Origin: JBHHYN01 sp046757565
Lineage (GTDB): Bacteria > Pseudomonadota > Gammaproteobacteria > Eutrophobiales > Eutrophobiaceae
DNA: 26,309 nt
Assembly (NCBI GenBank): GCA_046757565.1
Contig: JBHHYN010000027.1
Coordinates: 1 to 26,309, forward strand
Direction of reading: 5' to 3'
In this document: positions 15,843-24,487 of the stretch, piece by piece
How the letters are laid out: every line of letters begins with the position of its first letter
How positions within the stretch are numbered: the first letter of the stretch is position 1
Program-made: the position numbers and the translations under genes
The notes under the pieces: generated by a model
Databases searched by the model: none
Told to the model about the DNA's origin: nothing
Seen by the model: the letters and a program-made list of their open reading frames with translations, nothing else

Positions 15843-18146
15843 ATGGCCCAGGCCTCGAAGAAAAGAAAACCGGGAGGACCTCTGGCAGATACGATGCTGC
15901 GCAATATCAAGGAGATCAGCTTCATCGTGCTCGCAGTTGCTGCCCTCTACCTCTCTATTGCGCTGTTGACCTACGATGCGGCGGATCCCGGCTGGTCCCA
16001 GGCAGTGTCCACAGCGACTGTCCGAAACAGTGCGGGTGTCGTGGGCGCCTGGATCGCCAATGTCCTGCTCTACCTGTTTGGTTACCTGGGTTACCTGTTA
16101 CCCGTCATCCTGGTATTTGACGGCTGGCGGATATTTCGATCCAGACGGGACCGGCAGCCATTGAACCACCTCCGGCTGGGGCTGCGCATCATCGGTTTTA
16201 TCCTGGCCCTGGCCGGCAGTTGTGGACTGGCCTGGTTATACTTCAAGACCGGCGCCAATCTTCCCGATGAAATCCGTGGGGCGGGGGGCATTTTCGGTGA
16301 TGCAGCCGGAGCGTCATTACACACTATTTTCGGCCATCTCGGCAGCACCTTGATCATGCTGGCCATGTTTCTGATCGGTGTGACCCTGTATACCGGACTG
16401 TCGTGGTTGTGGCTCATGGATACCGTGGGCCACTGGACCCTGGAGATTGTTTCCTGGCTGCATGAGCTTAGCAGTCGTTGCCGGGACCTGTGGCAGGGCA
16501 GGAAGGCGCGGCGTGAACGTGAGACCGTGGTAAAACAGGAACAGGAGAAGGTGGGGCAACGGCCTCCTCCGAGAATCGAACCGGTTATTTCAGGGCTTGA
16601 GATCGGCGAACGGGCTGAGCAGGAACGACAGGAGCACCTGTTTGTGCCGCCGGCGGATTCATTTCTGCCACCATTGAACCTGCTGGATGAACCGGCGCCG
16701 CCAGAGGGGCAGTATTCCAAAGAGTCTCTGGAAGCCATGTCGCGTCAGGTGGAATTGAAATTGAAGGACTTTGGGGTCGAGGTTGACGTGGTGGCCGTGC
16801 ACCCCGGCCCGGTAATCACCCGCTTCGAATTACAGCCGGCGCCCGGTGTGAAAGGCAATCAGATCAATAATCTCTCAAAAGACCTGGCCCGTTCCCTGTC
16901 GGTAATCAGTGTCCGGGTAGTCGATGTCATTCCAGGTAAATCGGTGATTGGCCTGGAGATCCCCAATGAACATCGGCAACTGGTGACACTCGGTGAAATC
17001 CTGAATTCCAGGGAATATGAGTCCATCAATTCCGGCCTGGTGTTGGCGCTGGGCAAGGACATCGGTGGCAATCCTGTCGTGGCCGATCTCAGCAAGATGC
17101 CGCACTTGCTGGTTGCCGGGACCACCGGCTCCGGTAAGTCTGTAGCGTTGAATGCCATGATCCTGAGTATCCTCTACAAAGCGACGGCCAGGGAGGTCAG
17201 GCTTATCATGATCGATCCGAAGATGCTGGAATTGTCCGTTTATGAGGGCATCCCCCATCTGTTGACACCGGTGGTTACGGACATGAAGGAATCTGCCAAT
17301 GCATTGCGTTGGTGTGTCGCCGAAATGGAGCGCCGCTATAAACTCATGGCTGCCCTCGGCGTGCGTAATATCGGTGGATGCAACCGCAAGTTAAAAGAGG
17401 CGGCCGGCCGGAAACGGCCCATCCTCGATCCCTTCCATGAGCCGGTGAGTGACGAGGACAGCGCGCCGGAACTGGAGGAGCTTCCCTTTATCGTAGTTGT
17501 TGTCGATGAGCTTGCCGACATGATGATGACGGTGGGCAAGAAGGTCGAGGAACTGATCGCCCGGCTCGCGCAAAAGGCCCGGGCGGCCGGTATTCATCTG
17601 ATCCTGGCGACACAGAGGCCTTCAGTCGATGTTATTACCGGACTTATCAAGGCTAATATCCCCAGCCGGATTGCCTTCCAGGTCTCATCAAAAGTCGATT
17701 CGCGCACCATCCTTGACCAGATGGGGGCGGAAAATCTGTTAGGGCACGGCGATATGTTATATCTGCCCCCGGGAAAGAGTATCCCGCAACGCCTGCATGG
17801 CGCTTTTATCGATGATAATGAAGTGCATCGGGTGGTGGAGAATATAAAAAGCCGTGGCGAGCCGGATTACCTGGATGAAATTGTCAGGGGGCCTGATGAA
17901 GGCGGCGCCGGCCCCATTCCCGGTCTCGATACCGGCAGCGATGAAATGGATCCACTCTATGACGAGGCCGTGCGCATCGTCACGGAAACGCGCAAGGCGT
18001 CCATCTCCTACATACAACGCCGTCTGAAGGTAGGTTATAACCGGGCGGCGCGTATGGTGGAAGAGATGGAAAAAAGCGGTCTGGTGGGGCCACTGGAGGC
18101 AAACGGGAGCCGCGAAATATTGGCCGCGCCACCGCCGGTAGATTAG
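15843..18146 (+). CDS. ftsK: DNA translocase FtsK
   Basis: A 767-residue FtsK, the septum-anchored motor that pumps chromosomal DNA during division and activates XerCD recombination at dif. The N-terminal region has several membrane helices (about residues 22-200), followed by a short, charged linker (about 215-300), much shorter than in E. coli but common in other gammaproteobacteria. The motor has Walker A GTTGSGKS with Lys432 and Walker B VVVDELAD with Asp555-Glu556. The C-terminal gamma winged-helix domain, which reads KOPS sites, is seen at about 700-767 (ASISYIQRRLKVGYNRAARM). Start ATG is preceded by a weak AGG. It heads the ftsK-lolA-rarA-serS series on the plus strand. Confidence 0.97.
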   Translation: MAQASKKRKPGGPLADTMLRNIKEISFIVLAVAALYLSIALLTYDAADPGWSQAVSTATVRNSAGVVGAWIANVLLYLFGYLGYLLPVILVFDGWRIFRSRRDRQPLNHLRLGLRIIGFILALAGSCGLAWLYFKTGANLPDEIRGAGGIFGDAAGASLHTIFGHLGSTLIMLAMFLIGVTLYTGLSWLWLMDTVGHWTLEIVSWLHELSSRCRDLWQGRKARRERETVVKQEQEKVGQRPPPRIEPVISGLEIGERAEQERQEHLFVPPADSFLPPLNLLDEPAPPEGQYSKESLEAMSRQVELKLKDFGVEVDVVAVHPGPVITRFELQPAPGVKGNQINNLSKDLARSLSVISVRVVDVIPGKSVIGLEIPNEHRQLVTLGEILNSREYESINSGLVLALGKDIGGNPVVADLSKMPHLLVAGTTGSGKSVALNAMILSILYKATAREVRLIMIDPKMLELSVYEGIPHLLTPVVTDMKESANALRWCVAEMERRYKLMAALGVRNIGGCNRKLKEAAGRKRPILDPFHEPVSDEDSAPELEELPFIVVVVDELADMMMTVGKKVEELIARLAQKARAAGIHLILATQRPSVDVITGLIKANIPSRIAFQVSSKVDSRTILDQMGAENLLGHGDMLYLPPGKSIPQRLHGAFIDDNEVHRVVENIKSRGEPDYLDEIVRGPDEGGAGPIPGLDTGSDEMDPLYDEAVRIVTETRKASISYIQRRLKVGYNRAARMVEEMEKSGLVGPLEANGSREILAAPPPVD

Positions 18147-18149
18147 TGA

Positions 18150-18249
18150 AAAGTGTAAAGTTTAAAGTGTGATGTATAAGGGAGTTTGTTAATAGTATGA
18201 TGAAATTAAAAAGCAGTTTACATTTAATTTTTTACTTTTTACTTTTTAC
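18150..18249. repeat. A/T-rich short-repeat tract around the lolA start
   Basis: Upstream of lolA, AAAGTGTAAAGTTTAAAGTGTG (about 18153-18174) is made of near-repeats of AAAGTGT/AAAGTTT. Within the gene, TTTTTAC is repeated three times perfectly at 18229-18249. The two are imperfectly complementary (GTAAAG versus CTTTTTAC). Composition differs sharply from the flanking coding DNA. Confidence 0.6.
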
Positions 18250-18847
18250 TACCGAACTTTCCTTCCCAATCGTTACTTTTGCTCAAGCACCCAATTCTAA
18301 ATTGGATGACTTTTTATCAGGATTGGAGACATTCAGTGCGGGATTTGAACAGAAAACTTTTAACGAATCGGGCGAGGAGATAGAAAAATCCATTGGTGTA
18401 TTTTACATGCGCCGCCCCGGCATGTTGCACTGGGCCTATTGGGAACCCTATTCACAAACGATTATCAGCGATGGCGTTACCCTGTGGATCTATGATGAAG
18501 ACCTGCAACAGGTCATTATCAAAGACAATTCGGACTCCCTGGGAAACTCCCCCGCTGCGGTTCTGGGTGGAAACGTGGTTGTCGATGACTACTATGTGGT
18601 GATTAATCTCGGCGTTACGGAGGGAATAGATTGGCTGGAACTCACGCCCCGGGACGTGAATGCCCAATATGACTCAGTCCGGCTGGGGTTCCAGGACGGG
18701 CAGCTCAGGAAAATGCTGCTGTTTAATAATCTCGGTCAGAAAGACCAGATTACTTTTTTGGATACGAAACGAAATCCCTCCCTGGGATTGAAACTGTTTC
18801 AATTCACCCCGCCTGAAGGGGTTGATATCATTGATGACCGGCACTAA
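18197..18847 (+). CDS. lolA: Outer-membrane lipoprotein carrier protein LolA
   Basis: A 216-residue periplasmic chaperone that accepts lipoproteins from LolCDE and hands them to LolB at the outer membrane. It has a signal peptide (residues 1 to about 31, cleaving after FAQA) and the LolA beta-barrel fold with FSAGFEQ, GVFYMRRPGMLHWAY and DGVTLWIYDEDLQQV motifs. Two ATG codons in tandem open the frame. The signal-peptide codons contain three perfect tandem copies of the heptamer TTTTTAC (18229-18249), and the bases before the gene are A/T-rich and repetitive, unlike the GC-richer neighbours. It lies 50 bp after ftsK and 61 bp before rarA, the conserved gammaproteobacterial order. Confidence 0.95.
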   Translation: MMKLKSSLHLIFYFLLFTTELSFPIVTFAQAPNSKLDDFLSGLETFSAGFEQKTFNESGEEIEKSIGVFYMRRPGMLHWAYWEPYSQTIISDGVTLWIYDEDLQQVIIKDNSDSLGNSPAAVLGGNVVVDDYYVVINLGVTEGIDWLELTPRDVNAQYDSVRLGFQDGQLRKMLLFNNLGQKDQITFLDTKRNPSLGLKLFQFTPPEGVDIIDDRH

Positions 18848-18908
18848 AGAGGTACGGAAGCACTGTTTTTTAGGGAATGGGTACCGGCCGTCCGTGTTGA
18901 GTTCGTGA

Positions 18909-20210
18909 ATGTCTGACGATCGGGAATACCGCCCTTTGGCCGATAGAATGCGGCCCGTTACCCTGGATGACTTTGCCGGGCAGGAACACCTGTTGCAGGC
19001 GGGCAAACCGTTACGTACGGCAATTGAATCGGGGCGCCTGCACTCCATGGTGTTCTGGGGTCCGCCGGGGACAGGAAAGACCACTCTGGCAAGGATCATC
19101 GCCGCTTCCTGCAATGCTCAATTTCTGACCCTCTCCGCCGTGCTTGGCGGGGTCAAGGAGATCCGCAGTGCAATCGCTGCAGCGAAACAATACCGGCAGG
19201 TCTATGGCAGGGACACGGTATTGTTTGTGGATGAGGCCCACCGTTTCAACAAGTCACAACAGGATGCCTTTTTGCCCCATGTCGAAGATGGCACCATCAC
19301 CTTTATCGGCGCGACTACTGAAAATCCCTCTTTTGAGTTGAATAATGCGTTGCTGTCGCGGCTGCGTGTCTATGTCCTGAAGGGATTATCCATAGACAAT
19401 ATTCTCCACATCATTGACCACGCCCTGACCGATAAACAGCGTGGCCTGGGTGAACTTGGACTGGAGTTGACCGCTGAGGCCGCGGCACAACTGGCCCAGG
19501 TCGCCGATGGCGATGCCCGGCGGGTGTTGAATCTGCTTGAGATCGCATCGGACCTGGCTGAAGGAGAAAAAATGACCGGCCGGTTGATTGAGGCGGTGAT
19601 CAGTGGTGGTGGTGTCCGGCGTTTCGATAAAGGTGGCGAGGCCTTTTACGATCAGATATCGGCGCTGCATAAATCCGTTCGTGGCTCCTCCCCCGATGCG
19701 GCACTGTACTGGTTTGCGCGCATGCTCGATGGTGGTTGCGATCCGCTTTACATTGCACGCCGGGTGGTGCGCATGGCCTCCGAGGACATTGGCAATGCAG
19801 ACCCGCGTGGCCTGCGCCTGGCGCTGGATGCCTGGGAAACCCAGGAACGTCTGGGTTCGCCTGAAGGGGAACTGGCGATTGCCCAGGCGGTTGTCTATCT
19901 GGCAAGCGCTGCAAAAAGCAATGCCGTCTACAGGGCCTACAATTCCGCCATGCGGGATGCTCGGCAATACGGCTCTCTGGAAGTGCCCTTACATCTGCGT
20001 AATGCACCGACAAACCTCATGAAGGATCTGGATTACGGCAAGGACTACCGCTATGCCCATAATGAGCCGGATGCCTATGCGGCCGGGGAGAACTATTTTC
20101 CGGAAGGGCTGGAAGCGAAGCAGTATTACTTTCCTGCTGATCGCGGACTGGAAATTAAAATTGCCGAAAAACTCGCCGGATTGCGCCGGCTTGACAAGAA
20201 AGCGAAATAG
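18909..20210 (+). CDS. rarA: Replication-associated recombination protein A
   Basis: A 433-residue RarA (MgsA), an AAA+ ATPase of the clamp-loader group that acts at stalled replication forks. Walker A GPPGTGKT has Lys57, and Walker B VLFVDEAHRF lies near residue 105, followed by the TTENPSFELNNALLSR sensor-1/arginine-finger segment. The C-terminal tetramerisation region has the typical YKYAHxEPxAY-like motif, here YRYAHNEPDAY, and QQYYFP-like KQYYFPADRG near the end. Length is normal. There is no strong ribosome binding site, and the gap to lolA is 61 bp, so translation may depend on read-through. Order lolA-rarA-serS is conserved in gammaproteobacteria. Confidence 0.96.
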   Translation: MSDDREYRPLADRMRPVTLDDFAGQEHLLQAGKPLRTAIESGRLHSMVFWGPPGTGKTTLARIIAASCNAQFLTLSAVLGGVKEIRSAIAAAKQYRQVYGRDTVLFVDEAHRFNKSQQDAFLPHVEDGTITFIGATTENPSFELNNALLSRLRVYVLKGLSIDNILHIIDHALTDKQRGLGELGLELTAEAAAQLAQVADGDARRVLNLLEIASDLAEGEKMTGRLIEAVISGGGVRRFDKGGEAFYDQISALHKSVRGSSPDAALYWFARMLDGGCDPLYIARRVVRMASEDIGNADPRGLRLALDAWETQERLGSPEGELAIAQAVVYLASAAKSNAVYRAYNSAMRDARQYGSLEVPLHLRNAPTNLMKDLDYGKDYRYAHNEPDAYAAGENYFPEGLEAKQYYFPADRGLEIKIAEKLAGLRRLDKKAK

Positions 20211-20547
20211 ATAAAACCGTACTGGCATGCAAGATTTGATAAACTCTTTTTTTAAATATTTGATTAACCACAGAGACACAGAGGTCACAGAGATAATAAA
20301 AGTTAAAAAAAACCAGCCAAAAATCCCCGGGGCTTGCCCCCGAGTTGGATGGTGGTAAAAGATACAAATTTACATTACACCGAAACCCGGTCGCTTGCGG
20401 CCGGGTTGTTCAACACACTATTGGTCCTATTGACGAATTTCCCGGCTTTTTTGGTTGAAACAGTGAATATCTGAATAGAAAAATAAAACCGGGTAAATTA
20501 TCTATCAACCGGTAACGATTCATGACACGCTTGAACAAAAGATAACG
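20211..20547 (+). promoter_or_regulatory. rarA-serS intergenic region with hairpins and possible attenuator
   Basis: This 337-bp gap has no gene. It holds a GGGGC-TT-GCCCC hairpin (20329-20340) and an 11-bp hairpin with AACCCGG (20384-20390) pairing to CCGGGTT (20401-20407). GCCGGG at 20400-20405 can instead pair with CCCGGC (20441-20446), which is followed by TTTTTT (20447-20452), so the two structures are mutually exclusive. A third segment ACCGGGT (20488-20494) could also pair with ACCCGGT (20385-20391). This resembles a terminator/antiterminator choice upstream of serS, but the 35-base terminator loop is long. No sigma-70 promoter is convincing; TTGACG near 20430 is the best -35 match. 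Confidence 0.35.
20265..20293. repeat. CACAGAG-type direct-repeat tract
   Basis: The sequence ACCACAGAGACACAGAGGTCACAGAGA contains three direct copies of CACAGAG spaced 8 and 9 bases apart. Similar phrases recur in intergenic DNA of many bacterial genomes to my recollection, with no known function. No other copy is visible in this window. Confidence 0.7.
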
Positions 20548-21819
20548 ATGCTGGATCCACAACGAATCCGCAACAACCTGGATGAGATTCAACAGGCGTT
20601 GAGCAAGCGCGGTTTCGATCTGGATGTTGACTCGTTGCAGGCACTGGAGGCAAAACGTAAAACCCTCCAGGTCAGGACCCAGGCGTTACAAGCGCAACGT
20701 AACCGCCGCTCAAAGGCGATCGGTAAACAGAAAGCGGCAGGCAAGGCTGTTCAACCCCTGTTGGACGAAGTGACGGCACTGGGAGAAGAACTCAAATCTT
20801 GCCAGGGAGAACTTGACGCTGTTCAACAGGCACTTAACGAAGTCCTGAAGGGGATCCCCAACGAACCCCACGAAAGCGTGCCTGGGGGGCAAACGGAAGA
20901 GGATAATGAAGAAGTCAGGCGCTGGTCCGAGCCACAGGCCTTTGATTTTGAACCGAAAGACCATGTGGACCTGGGTAATGCCCTGGGCTTGCTGGATTTT
21001 GAAACGGCAACCACCATCGCCAGCACCCGCTTCGTGGTTATGCGTGGTGCAGTTGCCGGCCTGCATCGCGCCCTCATCCAGTTCATGCTGGATACACACA
21101 CCCGGGAACACGGCTACACTGAAGTCAACGTCCCCTATCTGGTCAACCCGGAGAGCCTGTTTGGAACGGGCCAGTTGCCGAAGTTTGCGGCAGATCAATT
21201 TCATGTGGAGAAACAGGATCTCTACCTGATCCCGACGGCGGAAGTCCCGGTTACCAACATCGTCCGCGACAGCATCATCCCCGCTGCGGAGTTGCCGGTA
21301 AAATTTGTCTGTCATTCGCCCTGTTTCCGCAGTGAAGCGGGCTCTTACGGCAAAGATACCCGAGGCATGATCCGTCAGCACCAGTTCGAAAAGGTGGAAC
21401 TGGTGCAACTGGTGCGCCCCGGCAGCTCCTATGAGGCGCTGGAGGAACTGACAGGCCATGCCGAAACCATCCTGCAACGTCTGCAGCTACCTTACCGGGT
21501 GGTGACATTATGTGGCGGCGATCTCGGTTTTTCCTCGGCCAAGACCTATGATCTTGAGGTCTGGTTGCCGGGGCAGGGCAGGTACCGGGAGATCTCTTCC
21601 TGCAGCAATTTCGAGTCCTTTCAGGCAAGGCGTCTTAAGGCGCGCTGGCGCAACCCGGAGACGGGCAAACCGGAATTACTGCACACATTGAATGGTTCCG
21701 GACTCGCAGTGGGCCGCACACTGGTGGCCATCATGGAAAATTATCAGGACAGAGAGGGCCGCATACGGGTCCCGGGAGTGCTCGTGCCTTACATGGCCGG
21801 TGTGGAGATCATCGGGTAG
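20548..21819 (+). CDS. serS: Seryl-tRNA synthetase
   Basis: A 423-residue class II synthetase that charges tRNA-Ser (and tRNA-Sec where present). The N-terminal coiled-coil arm that grips the tRNA long arm spans about residues 25-105. The catalytic domain has motif 2 FRSEAGSYGKDTRGMIRQHQF (about 260-280) and motif 3 NGSGLAVGRTLVAIMENYQ (about 390-408). The length fits the family. The ATG start (MLDPQRIRNN) is typical, with only a weak upstream site. A 337-bp structured leader precedes it. It converges on nnrS with only 7 bp between stop codons. Confidence 0.97.
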   Translation: MLDPQRIRNNLDEIQQALSKRGFDLDVDSLQALEAKRKTLQVRTQALQAQRNRRSKAIGKQKAAGKAVQPLLDEVTALGEELKSCQGELDAVQQALNEVLKGIPNEPHESVPGGQTEEDNEEVRRWSEPQAFDFEPKDHVDLGNALGLLDFETATTIASTRFVVMRGAVAGLHRALIQFMLDTHTREHGYTEVNVPYLVNPESLFGTGQLPKFAADQFHVEKQDLYLIPTAEVPVTNIVRDSIIPAAELPVKFVCHSPCFRSEAGSYGKDTRGMIRQHQFEKVELVQLVRPGSSYEALEELTGHAETILQRLQLPYRVVTLCGGDLGFSSAKTYDLEVWLPGQGRYREISSCSNFESFQARRLKARWRNPETGKPELLHTLNGSGLAVGRTLVAIMENYQDREGRIRVPGVLVPYMAGVEIIG

Positions 21820-21826
21820 AGGCAGG

Positions 21827-23023
21827 TCAACCCCATTTGCCGTCAATCCTCGGACCCGTAAGAACGGGAGTATAAAGAAAAAGAAACAGGCAGAACGCGA
21901 GGATCCAGAGTGTCTGGGAGATGCCTATCCAGAGGAGGTAGTGATGCAGATCAAACAGTGGCAAAACCACTCTGACAAGCGTGCCAAGCAGCAAGGGCAT
22001 AAAAATCCAGGACAGAAACCGGGGCGGGTCGGAGACGTTTCTGCCCGTATGTCCCCAGGCAATCCGGCACATCATGCCGATGGTGACGAGACCAACACCG
22101 CCATAGCCGAAGGCATGGATGGAGAGGAAAGGAGAGACAGTAAAGACAACGGCGGCAAACTTGAGCGCAAACCCGGCAACCAGTGAACCATAGGCGAGGT
22201 AAAGGACCCACAGCAAGGGTTTGTTCCAGATCCCTGCTGTGTACCAGCCGGCCATCCTCAGGCCGTGAAGGATAAACAATATGGCGGCCAGCAGGGCAAC
22301 GGGACCGGGAGTTGGCCTGAATACATCAATAATCCAGAATACCAGGAACACCAGAACGGCTGACATATCAATCCATCGATTGCTGACAATCTGAACGGGA
22401 TGGCCGGCTCCTCTTTCAATAAAGTAGGGAATAACCCTGCCACCCATGATGATGATCAGGGTAATGATCAGATAAAATCCACAGTAGATCCCCCGGTACA
22501 GCATTTGATTATCATGCTCCATCACGCCGGTATAAAACGCCAGGTTACTCATCAGTATCAGCAACACAATAGCCAGGAAGATCAATTGCCTCCATTGCTT
22601 CACTTTAACGATGGGTATTAGCGTATGCAGCAGCAACAAAACCATAAAAAGATTATCGGTAATGGCCATGCACAGGATGGCTACGTCCGTCCCGATGAAA
22701 GGAAGGACACGGGCCAGTGCCCAGAGCAGAAACAGGAGCAACAGCTTGTATCCATGCCATGTCCTGATCTCCGTCCAGTTCCGTACCGCCGTCAACAGAA
22801 ACCCGGCCACGACCGCCATGCTGTAACCGAAGATCATCTCATGGGCATGCCAGATGACCGGCGCCAGTCCATGCGGATTGATATTCAGATTAAAGACATA
22901 GAACCCCATCCATATGAGTACGGAGAAAACAGAAAACAGCGCGGCGCCAAGAAAAAAGGGACGGAAACCCATTTGGAACAGGGCAGGATCGAATGCTTCC
23001 CGTTTATAACCGATACCAGTCAT
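21827..23023 (-). CDS. NnrS family membrane protein
   Basis: A 398-residue polytopic membrane protein of the NnrS family, with about twelve helices. Family signatures: GFRPFFLGAALFS (about 20-32), HAHEMIFGYSMAVVAGFLLTAVRNW (about 59-83) and HAFGYGGVGLVTIGMMCRIAWGHTGR (about 300-325). NnrS proteins bind heme and copper and are linked to resistance to nitric oxide and iron-nitrosyl stress; expression is often under an NO regulator. No NnrR/NsrR-type palindrome is evident before it. The start at ATG has AGGGGG only two to three bases away. It converges on serS (7 bp) and lies 99 bp after pntB, possibly read through from it. Confidence 0.9.
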   Translation of the reverse strand: MTGIGYKREAFDPALFQMGFRPFFLGAALFSVFSVLIWMGFYVFNLNINPHGLAPVIWHAHEMIFGYSMAVVAGFLLTAVRNWTEIRTWHGYKLLLLFLLWALARVLPFIGTDVAILCMAITDNLFMVLLLLHTLIPIVKVKQWRQLIFLAIVLLILMSNLAFYTGVMEHDNQMLYRGIYCGFYLIITLIIIMGGRVIPYFIERGAGHPVQIVSNRWIDMSAVLVFLVFWIIDVFRPTPGPVALLAAILFILHGLRMAGWYTAGIWNKPLLWVLYLAYGSLVAGFALKFAAVVFTVSPFLSIHAFGYGGVGLVTIGMMCRIAWGHTGRNVSDPPRFLSWIFMPLLLGTLVRVVLPLFDLHHYLLWIGISQTLWILAFCLFLFLYTPVLTGPRIDGKWG

Positions 23024-23092
23024 GACCCCCTGACTTATCCTGAGTGAGGCTACACCCCTTATTCAAGCATCGGTTTATGCCGGTGGGAAGAG

Positions 23093-23108
23093 GGTGGGGA
23101 TGCCCACC
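23093..23108 (-). terminator. Hairpin after pntB, weak terminator
   Basis: A perfect 6-bp stem GGTGGG-N4-CCCACC (23093-23108) lies 15 bases after the pntB stop. On the minus strand no T-run follows, so it would be a weak intrinsic terminator or an mRNA-end stabiliser. A T-rich GGTTTT follows on the plus strand, where no gene ends. Read-through into nnrS is therefore possible. Confidence 0.3.
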
Positions 23109-23122
23109 TTGGTTTTGTGAAA

Positions 23123-24487
23123 TTACGAACTGAATTCGCGTACCAACTGGCTGATTGATTCCTTGGCGTCACCGAAAAGCATGCGGGTATTCTCTGCAAA
23201 GAATAACGGGTTATCGACGCCCGCAAAGCCGGAGGCCATGGAGCGTTTTAGAACAAAAACCGTCCTGGCATAATCCACATTGATAATCGGCATGCCATAG
23301 ATCGGACTATCTTCTATTTCGCGGGCAGCCGGGTTCACCACATCATTGGCGCCGATGACGATGGCAACATCCATCTGCTCCATACGGGGATTAATGTCAT
23401 CCATCTCTATCAGCAGATCATAGGGCACATCGGCTTCAGCAAGCAGGACGTTCATGTGACCAGGCATCCGGCCTGCTACGGGATGAATGGCGTAGCTGAC
23501 TTCAGTGCCATTTTTCTCCATCAATTCCTGCAACTCTTTTACCACATGCTGGGCCTGGGCCACCGCCATGCCATAACCGGGGACAACCACGACGTTACTG
23601 GCGGCTTCCAGGATGTAGTAGGCATCTTCGGCGTTGATGGGTTTGACTTCCCCTTCAATTTTAGTCAGGGACGTCGAAACGGCGCCAAATCCACTGAACA
23701 GCACGTTCGTCAGCGACCGGTTCATTGCCTTGCACATAATATTGGTCAGGATAATACCGGTGGCGCCCACCAGAGCGCCGGCGACGATCAGAATGTTATT
23801 GTTAATGGCAAACCCTGCCGCGCAGGCTGCCAGGCCCGAATAGCTGTTTAACAGGGAAATCACAACGGGCATGTCTGCCCCGCCGATGGGAATGACCGCC
23901 ATCACCCCGAACAGGAAAGAGAGTCCAATCAGGACATAAAGAAAAAGGGTATTAGCCGGATCGTGACTGAACATGATGCCAAGGCCGATGATTGCCAGTA
24001 ACAGGATGCTGTTTACTATGCGCTGGCCGGCAAACAGATAGGGCTTGCCGGAAATAAGCTCACTTAACTTGCCCCAGGCAATGACGCTTCCCGTGAACGT
24101 TACACCGCCGATAAATATCGACAGAAATATGGTTACTATCGTAAAGGTGCTGTTCCCACTGGCGAACAGGGCCGCCCAACCGACCAGCAGGCTGGCCAGG
24201 CCACCAAATCCGTTAAACAGGGCGACCATCTCCGGCATGGCGGTCATCGCCACCAGCCGTGCCGCCAGGGCGCCGATCACAGTACCGATAATGGCGCCGG
24301 TAATAATCCACTGATACTCGACAATGGATTGATCCAGGAGCGTGACGACCACGGCTATCAGCATGCCGATGGCGGAAACAAGATTGCCATTGCGCGCCGT
24401 GGCAGGCGAACTGAGCATCTTCAGGCCATAGATAAACAGCGCTGCCGCGACAACATAGGATAAATTAATCAGCAATTCTATGTTCAT
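23123..24487 (-). CDS. pntB: NAD(P) transhydrogenase beta subunit
   Basis: A 454-residue PntB: the N-terminal half is a membrane domain (about nine helices, residues 5-275) forming part of the proton path, and the C-terminal dIII domain binds NADP(H). In dIII the sequence VPGYGMAVAQAQH (302-314), GRMPGHMNVLLAEA (339-352) and IGANDVVNPAA (378-388) are typical. The complex transfers hydride from NADH to NADP+ driven by the proton gradient. The ATG shares one base with the pntAB stop, and GAGGGTGG precedes it, so translation is coupled. It is the last pnt gene of the operon. Confidence 0.97.
   Translation of the reverse strand: MNIELLINLSYVVAAALFIYGLKMLSSPATARNGNLVSAIGMLIAVVVTLLDQSIVEYQWIITGAIIGTVIGALAARLVAMTAMPEMVALFNGFGGLASLLVGWAALFASGNSTFTIVTIFLSIFIGGVTFTGSVIAWGKLSELISGKPYLFAGQRIVNSILLLAIIGLGIMFSHDPANTLFLYVLIGLSFLFGVMAVIPIGGADMPVVISLLNSYSGLAACAAGFAINNNILIVAGALVGATGIILTNIMCKAMNRSLTNVLFSGFGAVSTSLTKIEGEVKPINAEDAYYILEAASNVVVVPGYGMAVAQAQHVVKELQELMEKNGTEVSYAIHPVAGRMPGHMNVLLAEADVPYDLLIEMDDINPRMEQMDVAIVIGANDVVNPAAREIEDSPIYGMPIINVDYARTVFVLKRSMASGFAGVDNPLFFAENTRMLFGDAKESISQLVREFSS

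Noticed and set aside
20710..21477. A 255-codon open frame antisense to serS
   Set aside because: It is the antisense shadow of a confidently identified, conserved gene and shows no family motif.
21692..22186. A 164-codon open frame spanning the end of serS and into nnrS
   Set aside because: It overlaps two well-identified genes in other frames, and its polar, low-complexity translation is typical of the antisense of a membrane-protein gene.
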